A stretch of 64,000 nt of DNA from a virus. Every line of letters begins with the position of its first letter. Within the stretch, counting starts at the first letter, position 1. This document shows positions 22,582 through 30,308 of the stretch, piece by piece. The notes below the pieces were generated by a model. It saw nothing but the letters and a program-made list of their open reading frames with translations. It was not told the DNA's origin and ran no database searches. A program made the position numbers and the translations under genes. Location of the stretch: positions 1 to 64,000 of IMG/VR virus record IMGVR_UViG_3300027851_000023; one strand, 5' to 3'.

Positions 22582-23990
22582 TCGCCGCTCACCCTGCCTT
22601 GAGCAGTCACCCGGAGCAGCAGTATCTCGACCTGCTCCGTACTTTGCTAACCTCGACGGATCGCCCGGATCGCACCGGGACGGGCGTGCGCGGCATCTTC
22701 GACTACCGGATGGAGTTCGACCTGGCGCACGGCTTCCCGCTGCTGACCACGAAGAAACAGTTCTTCAGGGGAATGGTTACCGAAATTCTGTGGTTTATAT
22801 CTGGATCAACAGACGTTCGGGTTCTCCAAGAACAGCGCGTCAACTTCTGGGATTCGTGGCAGGGCGACGATGGTACGATCGGCTATGGTTACGGCAAGCA
22901 AATGCGGAATCAAGAGTTTTGGACCGCTCTGACGCCCAAGGTATACGAGCCTGAACCATGGGACGATGTTGTCGAGGTTCGTTCCGTGTATGGTGTTGGC
23001 TACTACGGGTGCGACGATAAGAAAGATCCGTTCTACCAAATCCTCGTTGACACTTGGCGCCAGATGCTGCGTCGTTGTTACGACTCTACGTCGCTTTCAT
23101 TTAACGCCGGATATGGTGCGAACGGTGTCCATGTGGATAACCGCTGGCATTGCTTTGCAAACTTTCAATCCGACGCCCGGAAGTTGCCGAACTGGCCGCT
23201 GAAGGCAGAGTTTCCCAGTCAGTATTCGATCGACAAGGACACCCTCTGGGCCTCCAACCGCTATGCTCCGCACACTGTGATGTGGGCGTGTGATCAAACA
23301 CAGAACGCCAACCGCTGCAATACGGCGTTTTTCACTGCTGTCGATCCTGCCGGAAACACCAAGTGGATGACCTCAATAGGAAGTACGAAACGAGACTATG
23401 ACTTAAACGTCAGTGCCGTACATCGCTGTCTCAATGGGAAACTACGCACTCACCATGGATGGTCGGACTTCCAGTATATCGAATGTCCGCCAGGGCAGGT
23501 TCTGCGCTACATGCGCGTCGACCAGTTGCTAAATCTGTTCTGCGGATTGAAGCACGAGCCGTTCGGTCGCCGCCACATCATGACGCTTTGGAACCCCGGC
23601 GACCTTGGTCGCACTACGCTCCCGCCCTGCCACGGTAGCTTGGTTCAGTTCTACGTTGAGAACGATGGTCGCCTGAGCCTGAAGATGAATCAGCGCAGCG
23701 CTGACGCGTTTCTGGGCCTACCGGTAAACATCGCCAGTTACGCCCTGCTGCTGACCATGTTCGCCAGTGCGCTCGATCGTCAACCTGGCCGGTTCATCTG
23801 GGATGGCGGCGACGTGCATCTCTACTCGAACCATGTCGAGCAGGCCCAGGAGCAGGTCTCGCGTGTGCCGAGGCCCTTCCCGCAGCTGGCGGTCGCCAAG
23901 CGTCTCGATTTGGACTCCTGGTCGATCGGCGACTTCACCGTCACCGGTTATGAGCCCCACCCACATATCGCGGGAGATGTGGCCCGATGA
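22578..23990 (+). CDS. thyA: thymidylate synthase with in-frame inserted HNH-like domain
   Basis: 470 residues; ordinary ThyA is about 265. Residues 1-111 (RPDRTGTGVRGIFDYRMEF, GFPLLTTKK, ILWFISGSTDV, NFWDSW, YGYGKQMR) and 308-470 (VDQLLNL, FGRRHIMTLWNP, LPPCHGSLVQFYV with catalytic Cys351, QRSADAFLGLPVNIASYALL, DVHLYSNH) are a complete enzyme that methylates dUMP to dTMP. Residues ~112-307 are a foreign insertion (see separate entry). No stop or frameshift interrupts the frame. It probably supplies dTMP for phage replication, if the insertion is spliced out or tolerated. Confidence 0.88.
   Translation: MIAAHPALSSHPEQQYLDLLRTLLTSTDRPDRTGTGVRGIFDYRMEFDLAHGFPLLTTKKQFFRGMVTEILWFISGSTDVRVLQEQRVNFWDSWQGDDGTIGYGYGKQMRNQEFWTALTPKVYEPEPWDDVVEVRSVYGVGYYGCDDKKDPFYQILVDTWRQMLRRCYDSTSLSFNAGYGANGVHVDNRWHCFANFQSDARKLPNWPLKAEFPSQYSIDKDTLWASNRYAPHTVMWACDQTQNANRCNTAFFTAVDPAGNTKWMTSIGSTKRDYDLNVSAVHRCLNGKLRTHHGWSDFQYIECPPGQVLRYMRVDQLLNLFCGLKHEPFGRRHIMTLWNPGDLGRTTLPPCHGSLVQFYVENDGRLSLKMNQRSADAFLGLPVNIASYALLLTMFASALDRQPGRFIWDGGDVHLYSNHVEQAQEQVSRVPRPFPQLAVAKRLDLDSWSIGDFTVTGYEPHPHIAGDVAR
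22911..23502 (+). mobile_element. homing-endonuclease-like insertion in thymidylate synthase
   Basis: About 195 codons inserted between the YGKQMR and VDQL motifs. VRSVYGVGYYGCDD, YQILVDTWRQMLRRCYDS, NGVHVDNRWHCFANFQSD and SIDKDTLWASNRYAPHTVMW match phage HNH homing endonucleases. DPAGNTKWMTSIGS to LNGKLRTHHGWSDFQYI resembles a NUMOD-type DNA-binding module. GC is visibly lower than the flanks, and the low-GC tract extends about 140 bases into the upstream exon, as expected from co-conversion during homing. No intein splice motifs (N-terminal Cys block, C-terminal His-Asn) are seen. Confidence 0.7.
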
Positions 23991-24316
23991 GCGACCTGGA
24001 CAAGTCCGTCGCTCTGCTCACCGATCCGAAGACGTGGCGGATTCTGGGCTATCTGACGCCGTATCCTGACCATGCCGTACCCACAGCGCGCCTGAACCAG
24101 GCCATGGGTCTGACGTCGATCAAGACCGAGACGCAGCGGACCCGATTGTTCCTTCGGCGGATGGCCGCCGAGGGACTGGTGGAGGGCGCGGCGGACATGG
24201 CCGGTGCCGTTCGCCGCTGGAAGATCACCGACAAGGGACGCGATCTGGTTCGCAGTGTCAGTGAGCGTGAGCGAAAGCCACAACCGTTTAGGTTATCAGC
24301 GAAAAAAGCACGTTGA
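23987..24316 (+). CDS. winged-helix-like DNA-binding protein
   Basis: 109 residues. DPKTWRILGYLTPYPDHAVP, then a helix with LNQAMGLTSIKTETQRTRLF and RRMAAEGLVEGAADMAGAVRRW fit a winged helix with a beta-hairpin wing and a basic tail (PFRLSAKKAR). It overlaps the thymidylate synthase stop (ATGA). It is a likely transcription factor. Confidence 0.6.
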   Translation: MSDLDKSVALLTDPKTWRILGYLTPYPDHAVPTARLNQAMGLTSIKTETQRTRLFLRRMAAEGLVEGAADMAGAVRRWKITDKGRDLVRSVSERERKPQPFRLSAKKAR

Positions 24317-24325
24317 CGGCGACTA

Positions 24326-24347
24326 ACTTTCACGTCAAAGGTGACAA
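24326..24347 (+). promoter_or_regulatory. dispersed motif
   Basis: ACTTTCACGTCAAAGGTGAC followed by AA, 26 bases before ATG 24373. It matches the consensus closely. Confidence 0.6.
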
Positions 24348-24372
24348 ACAAACCGCCCAGAGAAAAGTCACC

Positions 24373-24660
24373 ATGCCCGTCCCCCTCACGACCACCGAGG
24401 CCCGGATCGTCGAACGTCTGCGTGACGGCCCCTGTGACACTGACGTGTTGCAGGCGGCCGCGGGCATCACAAGTCGAAAGTCGCTGCACGTCATGGTCCA
24501 CCGCATCAACACCAAGGGCTTCACAGTCAAGTGTCAGAAGCGCTGGGCCCATGGGTCGGTCGGCAGCAACACCGGCCAATATCACCTGGTCACAGATCCC
24601 GAGCCGCCGTTTGTCGGCGACTATCTTTCAATGGCCCGATCGATGGGAGCCGCAGCATGA
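24373..24660 (+). CDS. winged-helix DNA-binding protein
   Basis: 95 residues from ATG 24373, after the motif at 24326. RIVERLRDGPCDTDVLQAAA, SRKSLHVMVHRINTKGF and QYHLV resemble the C-terminal DNA-binding domain of response regulators without a receiver. It could act with the CtrA homologue or as an independent regulator. Confidence 0.6.
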   Translation: MPVPLTTTEARIVERLRDGPCDTDVLQAAAGITSRKSLHVMVHRINTKGFTVKCQKRWAHGSVGSNTGQYHLVTDPEPPFVGDYLSMARSMGAAA

Positions 24661-24860
24661 ATGAGACCCTGAAACTGCGTGATCCCGCATCGCCTGAGGA
24701 CGGTTTCGACTTCACAGCGATCGGTGCCGGCGAGGTCTACATCATCGCTCGAGACACCGGTAGCGCGGTTGGCGAGGGCCCCATTTCTCGCACCCAGGTC
24801 GACCAACTGCGGGACTTTCTGAACGCCGTCGCGCCGCAAAACGCAGGAGAGAAGGCATGA
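24657..24860 (+). CDS. small unknown protein
   Basis: 67 residues, ATGA overlap with the preceding stop. It contains DGFDFTAIGAGEVYIIARD and ISRTQVDQLRDFLNAV. No family is recognised. Confidence 0.6.
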   Translation: MNETLKLRDPASPEDGFDFTAIGAGEVYIIARDTGSAVGEGPISRTQVDQLRDFLNAVAPQNAGEKA

Positions 24861-25048
24861 CCGAACAAGAATTCTGCGCGCGCTTCGTCACTGAAATGAT
24901 GACCGCCGCGCCCATTTACGACGGCTCGCCAGCCGAGTTGCGGGCCTATGCCAACGCGGTCGCGCCGACGTATTGGGCCGAGGAAGACCAGCGCGAGGAA
25001 GGCCCCGAAGCCTGCGCTCAGTCCGACATCGGCTATTGGGAGGATTGA
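24857..25048 (+). CDS. small acidic protein
   Basis: 63 residues, ATGA overlap. It starts MTEQEFCARFVTEMM and contains TYWAEEDQREEGPEACAQSD. The role is unknown; its size and acidity would fit an inhibitor or adaptor, but nothing shows this. Confidence 0.6.
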   Translation: MTEQEFCARFVTEMMTAAPIYDGSPAELRAYANAVAPTYWAEEDQREEGPEACAQSDIGYWED

Positions 25049-25051
25049 GGC

Positions 25052-25573
25052 ATGACCGACACGAACAATGGCGGGGGTGATCACACGGCCTCTGGATCGG
25101 TGGATGATTTGGCCCACGAACTGGTGGGCTTGGCGCAGCTTCTCTCGATTGAGAAGGGTCCGAACTACCTGGGGCGGGTCGGCTTTCTGAACCGGGCGGC
25201 GGGCCAGGTCACAGCGCTTCGTGCCGCCCTCCAGCCCCACCCCAGCCAGCAGGCCGGGCCTTCTACCATCAAAGACGGTGACGCTTCAGACGCTGAAATG
25301 GGCCAAGCCTGCCGCAAGTTCAATATCGGCACACCGGAACGGCTAGCGGAAGTGATGGCCTCTCGGACCAGCCAGCAGGCCGGGACGGAGGGGGCGCGAG
25401 AGATCGCGGCGCGCGCTGTTTATGCCTCTCGACCGGCTCGCTGGCTATACCCCGAGGAGCGGAACATTTCGTGGGACGAGGCCCAAACCGAATGTCCCGA
25501 CCGGATTGCCACGATCTACCGTGACGTGGACGCCATCCTCACCGCCCTCTCCCCCAAGACGGGGGAAGGGTGA
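25052..25573 (+). CDS. unknown protein with repeated SQQAG segments
   Basis: 173 residues. Two copies of SQQAG (near 78 and 110) sit in linkers between helical segments (DDLAHELVGLAQLLSIEKG; EIAARAVYASRP). The C-terminus (DRIATIYRDVDAILTALS) is helical. It lies in a run of accessory genes with minimal gaps. Confidence 0.55.
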   Translation: MTDTNNGGGDHTASGSVDDLAHELVGLAQLLSIEKGPNYLGRVGFLNRAAGQVTALRAALQPHPSQQAGPSTIKDGDASDAEMGQACRKFNIGTPERLAEVMASRTSQQAGTEGAREIAARAVYASRPARWLYPEERNISWDEAQTECPDRIATIYRDVDAILTALSPKTGEG

Positions 25574-25722
25574 TGGGCTGGGCAATCTATCTCGTGGTGG
25601 GCGTGGCCCTGTCCTTCGTGTTCGAGCCTGAAGATGAGGACCGATCTGTTGGATGGGTCTGCGCTATGGCAATGTTCTGGCCTCTCGCCCTTTTTGTCGC
25701 CCTCATGAGAGTTCGACTGTGA
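25573..25722 (+). CDS. small two-span membrane protein
   Basis: 49 residues. GWAIYLVVGVALSFVF and VGWVCAMAMFWPLALFVALM flank an acidic loop (EPEDEDRS). Start overlaps the previous stop (TGATG) and its stop overlaps the next GTG start. Confidence 0.65.
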   Translation: MGWAIYLVVGVALSFVFEPEDEDRSVGWVCAMAMFWPLALFVALMRVRL

Positions 25723-26174
25723 CCGCCCCCCAGGAACCGACCGCCGGGGAGATCGTCCGCGACTGGCTGGACATGGCGGAACGAGCGCCCGTCACGTCGT
25801 GCAAGGTATTGCGACACCCTCCTATATGCCAGTCTGAGATCGACGCCATCCGGTCCCTCGTCGAGAGCCGCGCCCCTGCGTCTGTCGCAGCGGAGGGGGA
25901 GGCTGTGGCGTGGCGTTATCGCCAACGGAACCCAGACATGCCGGGTTGGTCGGTCACGATGGACCAGAGCATTTCTTCATGGCCCAACCTGATCGTCGAG
26001 CCTCTCTACGCCCATCCCGCAAGGATGCCGACGCGGCAACAGGTCCAACTGAAAATCCATGAGTGGATACGGGACCGGACGACGACGTCGCTCAAGTCTG
26101 CGATCACGCCCGACCAAATCGACCCGCTCGCAGACATGATGATCGCCCTATTCACCGACACAAGGGGGGCGTGA
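25719..26174 (+). CDS. unknown phage protein with C-terminal helical domain
   Basis: 151 residues from GTG 25719 (GTGA overlap). AVAWRYRQRNPDMPGWSVTM and LIVEPLYAHPA form a small beta-rich unit also seen in other phage hypotheticals. The C-terminal RQQVQLKIHEWIRDRTTTSL and DPLADMMIALFTD are helical. The function is unknown. Confidence 0.6.
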   Translation: MTAPQEPTAGEIVRDWLDMAERAPVTSCKVLRHPPICQSEIDAIRSLVESRAPASVAAEGEAVAWRYRQRNPDMPGWSVTMDQSISSWPNLIVEPLYAHPARMPTRQQVQLKIHEWIRDRTTTSLKSAITPDQIDPLADMMIALFTDTRGA

Positions 26175-26176
26175 GC

Positions 26177-26533
26177 ATGGCAGAGATATTCGTCTTCGGC
26201 TCGAACCTGGCCGGTCGCCACGGCAAGGGCGCGGCCCTGTTCGCCCGTCAGAACCACGGCGCGATCTATGGCTGTGGCGAGGGCAGGCAGGGCAATAGAT
26301 ACGGCATTCCAACCAAAGGCTTCCGCTTGGAAGTGTTAACTCTGGAACAGATCGACCGGCACGTTGCGTCGTTCTTAGAACACGCCCGTCTGTCGCCATC
26401 TGACACCTTCCGCGTGACCCCGATTGGCTGCGGCCTCGCGGGATACAAGCCGCATCAGATCGCGCCGATGTTCGCCGGGTCGCCAGAGAACGTGATCCTT
26501 CCGTCCGAGTTCAAGGACCACCCCCATGAATAG
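26177..26533 (+). CDS. macro-like phage protein (A1S_2505-type)
   Basis: 118 residues from ATG 26177, after GGGGGCG. IFVFGSNLAGRHGKGAALFA, YGIPTKGF and VTPIGCGLAGYKPHQIAPMF are diagnostic of a phage family related to macro domains, which bind ADP-ribose-like ligands. It could counter ADP-ribose-based host defence or act in nucleotide metabolism. Earlier in-frame starts lie inside the previous gene. Confidence 0.75.
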   Translation: MAEIFVFGSNLAGRHGKGAALFARQNHGAIYGCGEGRQGNRYGIPTKGFRLEVLTLEQIDRHVASFLEHARLSPSDTFRVTPIGCGLAGYKPHQIAPMFAGSPENVILPSEFKDHPHE

Positions 26534-27275
26534 CCCGGTTCCTATGACCCACTCACTGATCAACACAGGTGCCGGCTGGACCTGCATCAACTGCAAGCGC
26601 GCCTGGGACCAGGGCGAAAGCCCGCCCGAGCATTGTGTGTCTGACGACTATCCGTTCAACGCCGAGGAAGTCGGGGTTCGGGCCATATTCGACGGTGAGC
26701 GAGTGCCGCCTCATTTCGTCAATGTGTCGATCACCGGCCCACTGGACGACGATCCTGACTGTCAGATACGCTTCTTTCCGTTCGAGCCTGCCGAGATGAC
26801 CAATCTTCGACTGCCGGATACACCTGAAATGCGAAACTATCTCGACGCCATCGATCGGTATCGCGGCACGCTGCCGATGCCCAAGACGGCACAGGTCGGC
26901 GGCCGGCACTATTCGGACCTGGCCATCCAGCCGACCGAGTTCTGCATGAAGAACGGGCTCGACTTCTGCATCGGATCGACGCTGAAGTATCTGACCCGCT
27001 GGCGAGCCAAGAACGGCGTCGAGGATCTGCGCAAGGCCCGTCACTTCGTCGAGATCAGGGAGTCGCATTGGCAGGAAATCCAGCCCGTCGGCAGGATCAG
27101 AATCACGATGCTCGAGTATGTCACGCGCAACCGGATTCGCCCGGACGATGCGGAGGCCCTGTACCGCCTGGAAGCCTACTACAACGCCGCGGCCTCGCCG
27201 GGCACCGCTGCCCACGGTGTCGGCCCGAAGCGATTGATCGGGGAAATCGACAATCTGATCGCCCGCGCCGCTTGA
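26526..27275 (+). CDS. DUF3310 domain protein with N-terminal zinc-binding cluster
   Basis: 249 residues. The N-terminus has GWTCINCKRAWDQGESPPEH followed by C, a possible zinc site. Residues ~122-180 (VGGRHYSDLAIQPTEFCMKN, YLTRWRAKNGVEDLRKARHF) are DUF3310, often labelled nucleotide kinase-like in phages without proof. A third helical part follows. It overlaps the macro-like gene by 8 bases. Confidence 0.7.
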   Translation: MNSPVPMTHSLINTGAGWTCINCKRAWDQGESPPEHCVSDDYPFNAEEVGVRAIFDGERVPPHFVNVSITGPLDDDPDCQIRFFPFEPAEMTNLRLPDTPEMRNYLDAIDRYRGTLPMPKTAQVGGRHYSDLAIQPTEFCMKNGLDFCIGSTLKYLTRWRAKNGVEDLRKARHFVEIRESHWQEIQPVGRIRITMLEYVTRNRIRPDDAEALYRLEAYYNAAASPGTAAHGVGPKRLIGEIDNLIARAA

Positions 27276-27283
27276 CACCCCAT

Positions 27284-27305
27284 ACTTTCACTTTCAATGT
27301 GTGTT
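27284..27305 (+). promoter_or_regulatory. dispersed motif
   Basis: ACTTTCACTTTCAATGTGTG, 26 bases before ATG 27331, with a further TTTCACAC just after. It is one of the clearest copies. Confidence 0.6.
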
Positions 27306-27330
27306 TCACACTCTCTTAGGAATCACCGCC

Positions 27331-27618
27331 ATGACGAAACGCGCTTTCTTCCGCCGTCGCAAGAACGGCCCGAACAACGACAACATCTTCGGCCTGCGCG
27401 GTCTGCAGAATCTGTTCCGCCGCGGCGCTGCCGGACGGATTCCCGCCGAGGATTTCGCCCGTATCCGGGCCGGCGTGCCTGCTCGTCGAGATACCGGACA
27501 CCATCCGGGCGAGACCGGTCGTCAGCTGGCGCAGCGTCTGCGCGCCCAGGCGACCACCGAGACCCCGGTCGAAGCGCCCAAGCGCGTCCGCAAGTCCCGC
27601 GCCAAGGTCGCCGCCTGA
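27331..27618 (+). CDS. small highly basic protein
   Basis: 95 residues from ATG 27331 with AGGA upstream. MTKRAFFRRRKNG at the start and APKRVRKSRAKVAA at the end make it strongly basic. It could bind nucleic acid and sits two operon steps before the GapR homologue. No family is recognised. Confidence 0.6.
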   Translation: MTKRAFFRRRKNGPNNDNIFGLRGLQNLFRRGAAGRIPAEDFARIRAGVPARRDTGHHPGETGRQLAQRLRAQATTETPVEAPKRVRKSRAKVAA

Positions 27619-27767
27619 TGCCGGTGTTCAGCAGCCGCGCTCGGTTGATGACCTCCACGTCACCCCTGGCCTTGGCAGGGCGGGGCATCGGTGGCTCGAA
27701 CTACGTCGAGTTCCAGTTTCCGCCTATGGCCATTCTGCCAACCTGGTTCGAGGAAAGCGTGCCATGA
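27618..27767 (+). CDS. small unknown protein
   Basis: 49 residues, TGATG overlap with the preceding stop. FSSRARLMTSTSPLALAGRG at the start and a hydrophobic C-terminal half (FQFPPMAILPTWFEE). Support is mainly its position between overlapping genes. Confidence 0.45.
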   Translation: MPVFSSRARLMTSTSPLALAGRGIGGSNYVEFQFPPMAILPTWFEESVP

Positions 27768-28006
27768 TCGGCTGGGCACAGATCATCACCATCGTCTGCC
27801 TGGTCGTCACCTATGGCTGGGCGTTCTGGAACATCGCACTGGCGGCGATCCGGGCCCTGCAGTGGGCGGAATACACCCGGACACTACCGGGTTCGCCGCA
27901 TCGCTTCTGGCCGCTGTTCGTCGAAGAAGCAGGCACACACCTGGTCACCGTCGCCTCCATGACGTGCTGGATCGTGCTGCTGACCTGGGGCGGTTTCTGG
28001 TCATGA
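27764..28006 (+). CDS. small membrane protein
   Basis: 80 residues with two membrane segments (IGWAQIITIVCLVVTYGWAF; LVTVASMTCWIVLLTW) and a short loop. It overlaps both neighbours. The role is unknown. Confidence 0.6.
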   Translation: MIGWAQIITIVCLVVTYGWAFWNIALAAIRALQWAEYTRTLPGSPHRFWPLFVEEAGTHLVTVASMTCWIVLLTWGGFWS

Positions 28007-28116
28007 TCTCCTGCCTGATCGCACTCACGCCCGTCGTCCTCCTGGCCGCGATTTTCTGGCCCCATCGGCAGCGCGATCAGCGCCGGCCCGAGCGCAGGAG
28101 TCGCGCCCATGACTGA
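28003..28116 (+). CDS. small single-span membrane protein with basic tail
   Basis: 37 residues: ISCLIALTPVVLLAAIF is the membrane segment, followed by a very basic tail (HRQRDQRRPERRSRAHD). It overlaps the previous gene (ATGA) and the start of the gapR homologue. Confidence 0.55.
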   Translation: MISCLIALTPVVLLAAIFWPHRQRDQRRPERRSRAHD

Positions 28117-28450
28117 CGAAGACCTTCTGGGCGACCTCGCCCATGAGCCCCGCAACGCCCGCAGCCGAGATGAAACCATGGACGACGAATCCTTCGACGC
28201 CAGTCCCGACGTCCTGACATCGGCCGCCCAGGGCCGCCTGCGCACCCTCATCGAGCGGATCGAACGGCTCGAGGAAGATGAGGCCGCCGTGAAGGTCGAC
28301 AAGAAAGAGGTCTACGGCGAGGCCAAGGGGGAGGGCTACGACGTCAAGATCCTTCGCCAGGTCATCCGCATCCGCAAGCAGGACAAGGCCAAGCGCCAGG
28401 AACAAGAGGCGATCCTGGACCTCTATCTTTCCGCGCTCGGGGAAATCTGA
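28109..28450 (+). CDS. gapR: GapR-family nucleoid protein (DUF2312) with N-terminal extension
   Basis: 113 residues. Residues ~41-113 (LRTLIERIERLEEDEAAVKV, YDVKILRQVIRIRKQDKAKR, ILDLYLSALGEI) follow the alphaproteobacterial GapR proteins, which clamp overtwisted AT-rich DNA, stimulate topoisomerases and are needed for replication in Caulobacter. The phage protein has an extra ~24 N-terminal residues with MTDEDLLGDLAHE, the shared acidic-leucine motif placed at the N-terminus. ATG 28109 has AGGAG eight bases upstream. It lies two genes before the CtrA homologue. Confidence 0.88.
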   Translation: MTDEDLLGDLAHEPRNARSRDETMDDESFDASPDVLTSAAQGRLRTLIERIERLEEDEAAVKVDKKEVYGEAKGEGYDVKILRQVIRIRKQDKAKRQEQEAILDLYLSALGEI

Positions 28451-28683
28451 TGGACCTGTTTCACGAGATTCCAGATGGGATGGTCATCCTGCGCACCAAG
28501 GGCGTGTTCAAACAGGCGAAGGTCTTCAGGCGCGGTGCCGACGTCTTCGCCGCACACGGGTCCGGCTTCATTCGGTTGCTGCAGCATAGCGGCACCACGA
28601 TCCCGACAACGCACTGGCTCGACCTGGACGCACAGAACGTCAGTCACCCTGTCGGCCGCGCGCCAACCTGGAACGCCCGCTGA
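28450..28683 (+). CDS. small conserved phage protein
   Basis: 77 residues. [32 protein letters not shown] and [11 protein letters not shown] recall a family of hypothetical proteins in alphaproteobacterial phages with IPxGxxVLRxxGVY-type N-termini. It lies between and overlaps gapR and ctrA. The function is unknown. Confidence 0.6.
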   Translation: MDLFHEIPDGMVILRTKGVFKQAKVFRRGADVFAAHGSGFIRLLQHSGTTIPTTHWLDLDAQNVSHPVGRAPTWNAR

Positions 28684-29366
28684 TGAGAATCCTGCTCGTC
28701 GAAGATGATCGCTGTACAGCGCAGTCGATCGAACTGATGATGAAGTCGGAAGGCTTCAACGTCTACACGACCGACCTGGGCGAAGAAGGCGTCGATCTCG
28801 CCACGATCTACGATTACGACCTGATCCTGCTGGACTCGCACCTTCCCGACATGGCCGGACTGGATGTGCTGCGCAAGATCCGGCTCGCCCGCATCAACAC
28901 GCCTGTCATGATGCTCAGTGCCTACGACGATATCGAATATCTGGTGCGCACGTTCGGTGCGGGTGCCGACGACTGGCTGGCCAAGCCCTTCCACAAGGAT
29001 GCTCTGATCTGCCGATCGTGGGCCATCATTCGGCGGTCCAAGGGTCACGCCCAGGCCGTGATTCGCACCGGCAACTTGGACCTGAACCTCGACGCCAAGG
29101 AAGTCAGCGTCGCCGGCAAACTGGTTCATCTGACTGGCAAGGAATACATGCTGCTCGAACTGATGGCGCTGCGCAAAGGCGCAACCATCACGAAAGAGAT
29201 GTTCCTGAACCACCTGTACGGCGGCATGGATGAGCCCGAGATCAAGATCGTCGATGTGTTCGTCTGCAAGCTGCGCAAGAAACTGCGCCAGGCGGCGTCC
29301 GACGCCGTGATCGGCACGAACTGGGGCAAAGGCTACGTCCTGCGCGACCCGCCCTTGACCGCCTGA
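28683..29366 (+). CDS. ctrA: CtrA-family cell-cycle response regulator (phage copy)
   Basis: 227 residues (host CtrA is about 231). The receiver keeps Asp8-Asp9, phosphoacceptor Asp51 ([11 protein letters not shown]), Ser79 and Lys101, and [18 protein letters not shown] is CtrA-like almost throughout. The winged-helix domain ([51 protein letters not shown]) is very close to CtrA. Differences: [14 protein letters not shown] replaces the host SGSSEIDTKVKTFA region near the phosphotransfer/output face, and the C-terminus is LTA instead of the AA that ClpXP reads. It could impose a CtrA-type programme or divert phosphate or binding sites from the host protein. Confidence 0.92.
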   Translation: MRILLVEDDRCTAQSIELMMKSEGFNVYTTDLGEEGVDLATIYDYDLILLDSHLPDMAGLDVLRKIRLARINTPVMMLSAYDDIEYLVRTFGAGADDWLAKPFHKDALICRSWAIIRRSKGHAQAVIRTGNLDLNLDAKEVSVAGKLVHLTGKEYMLLELMALRKGATITKEMFLNHLYGGMDEPEIKIVDVFVCKLRKKLRQAASDAVIGTNWGKGYVLRDPPLTA

Positions 29367-29388
29367 GATTTCACCTTAGAAGTGACAA
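29366..29388 (+). promoter_or_regulatory. dispersed motif
   Basis: ATTTCACCTTAGAAGTGACA followed by AC, starting at the stop of ctrA and 26 bases before ATG 29414. Confidence 0.6.
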
Positions 29389-29413
29389 CCGAACAATAAG
29401 AGAGACCGCCACT

Positions 29414-29764
29414 ATGCTCGTGAAGACCCTGAATGGACAAATCCGCAAGACCGAAGGGTCCGTCAAACTGGAACTGGCCACTGCTGCAGGCGTGATCATC
29501 GTCGGCCTGGTCAAGTCGGAACTGGTCGCCGGGGTCGCCGCCCTGCACCCTGACAACAAGGCCGAGACCTATCTGGAAGTCGTGAACGGGGTGCTGAAGC
29601 ATACCGACGACGGCGCCCGTCAGTCGGCCCGTGAGGTTGCAGGGATCGAACCGGCAGAAACCGTGGCCCTGGACGATTTCACCGACGACCTGCTCGATGA
29701 CGTCCCGCAGGCGACTCTGCTCGGGGGTCTCGACGTCGAGGATCTAGACGATCTGCTCGCGTGA
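29414..29764 (+). CDS. unknown protein with two acidic-leucine motifs
   Basis: 116 residues. The first ~75 look folded (GVIIVGLVKSELVAGVAALH, AETYLEVVNGVLKHTDD). The C-terminal ~40 are acidic and carry DDFTDDLLDD and, at the very end, DVEDLDDLLA. It heads a new unit after its own motif. With two motif copies it is a candidate for the docking partner or a competitor of the other tailed proteins. Confidence 0.65.
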   Translation: MLVKTLNGQIRKTEGSVKLELATAAGVIIVGLVKSELVAGVAALHPDNKAETYLEVVNGVLKHTDDGARQSAREVAGIEPAETVALDDFTDDLLDDVPQATLLGGLDVEDLDDLLA

Positions 29765-30027
29765 TGACCGCCTTCGAACAGTGGTTCTCGGGCGACTGGC
29801 AGAAACTTCTGCACAGCGTGCCCGATGACCGGACGGTGCTGTCGTCCGGCTTCACGATCGCGACCGCCAGTTGGGACCGTCGGGCCGCCTATCTGCTGTG
29901 GGTCGAACTCGGCAAGCCCGATGCGTCCTGGGTCCAGCAGATGCGCCGCTTCAAAGAAACCCTGGCGAAACAGCCACCGCCGACGTTCGCGCCGATCGCC
30001 AAAGACATTGAGGACTTGCTGTCATGA
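29764..30027 (+). CDS. unknown protein with DIEDLLS tail
   Basis: 87 residues from ATG 29764 (TGATG overlap). It is Trp-rich (FEQWFSGDWQKLL, ATASWDRRAAYLLWVELGKP, ASWVQQMRRF) and ends IAKDIEDLLS. A compact helical domain with the shared tail. No family is recognised. Confidence 0.65.
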   Translation: MTAFEQWFSGDWQKLLHSVPDDRTVLSSGFTIATASWDRRAAYLLWVELGKPDASWVQQMRRFKETLAKQPPPTFAPIAKDIEDLLS

Positions 30028-30308
30028 CCGACAAACGGTTTTTGCAAGACGGCTTCGACAAGCAACTTGGTCATCTGATTGAAGAAATGGGTGAGGTTGG
30101 GGCCGCGGCCGGAAAAACCCTTCGATGGGGTCCGCTATCCACCAATCCGCTTTTGCCGCCTAACGAGCGTGAGGCGAACATCACCTGGCTGTGGCGCGAA
30201 ATGCACGACTTGCAGCACGTTCTGAATCGCCTAGCCCTCACGATGCAGGCCGACTTCCCCGTCGAATGCACCGACATTCCCCTACGAACAGGCGTGAGTG
30301 AATACTGA
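30024..30308 (+). CDS. small MazG-like nucleotide pyrophosphohydrolase
   Basis: 94 residues. LGHLIEEMGEVGAAAGKTLR and later NITWLWREMHDLQHVLNRLA give the Glu-Glu-x2-Glu...Glu-x2-Asp metal ligands of MazG-like enzymes. It is shorter than the one at 20813 and of a different subtype. It is coupled to its neighbours by ATGA overlaps. Confidence 0.8.
   Translation: MTDKRFLQDGFDKQLGHLIEEMGEVGAAAGKTLRWGPLSTNPLLPPNEREANITWLWREMHDLQHVLNRLALTMQADFPVECTDIPLRTGVSEY

Noticed and set aside
22911-23502. intein in thymidylate synthase
   Set aside because: No Cys/Ser-initiated block A and no terminal His-Asn are present at the edges; the endonuclease-like segment is better described as an insertion of unknown type.
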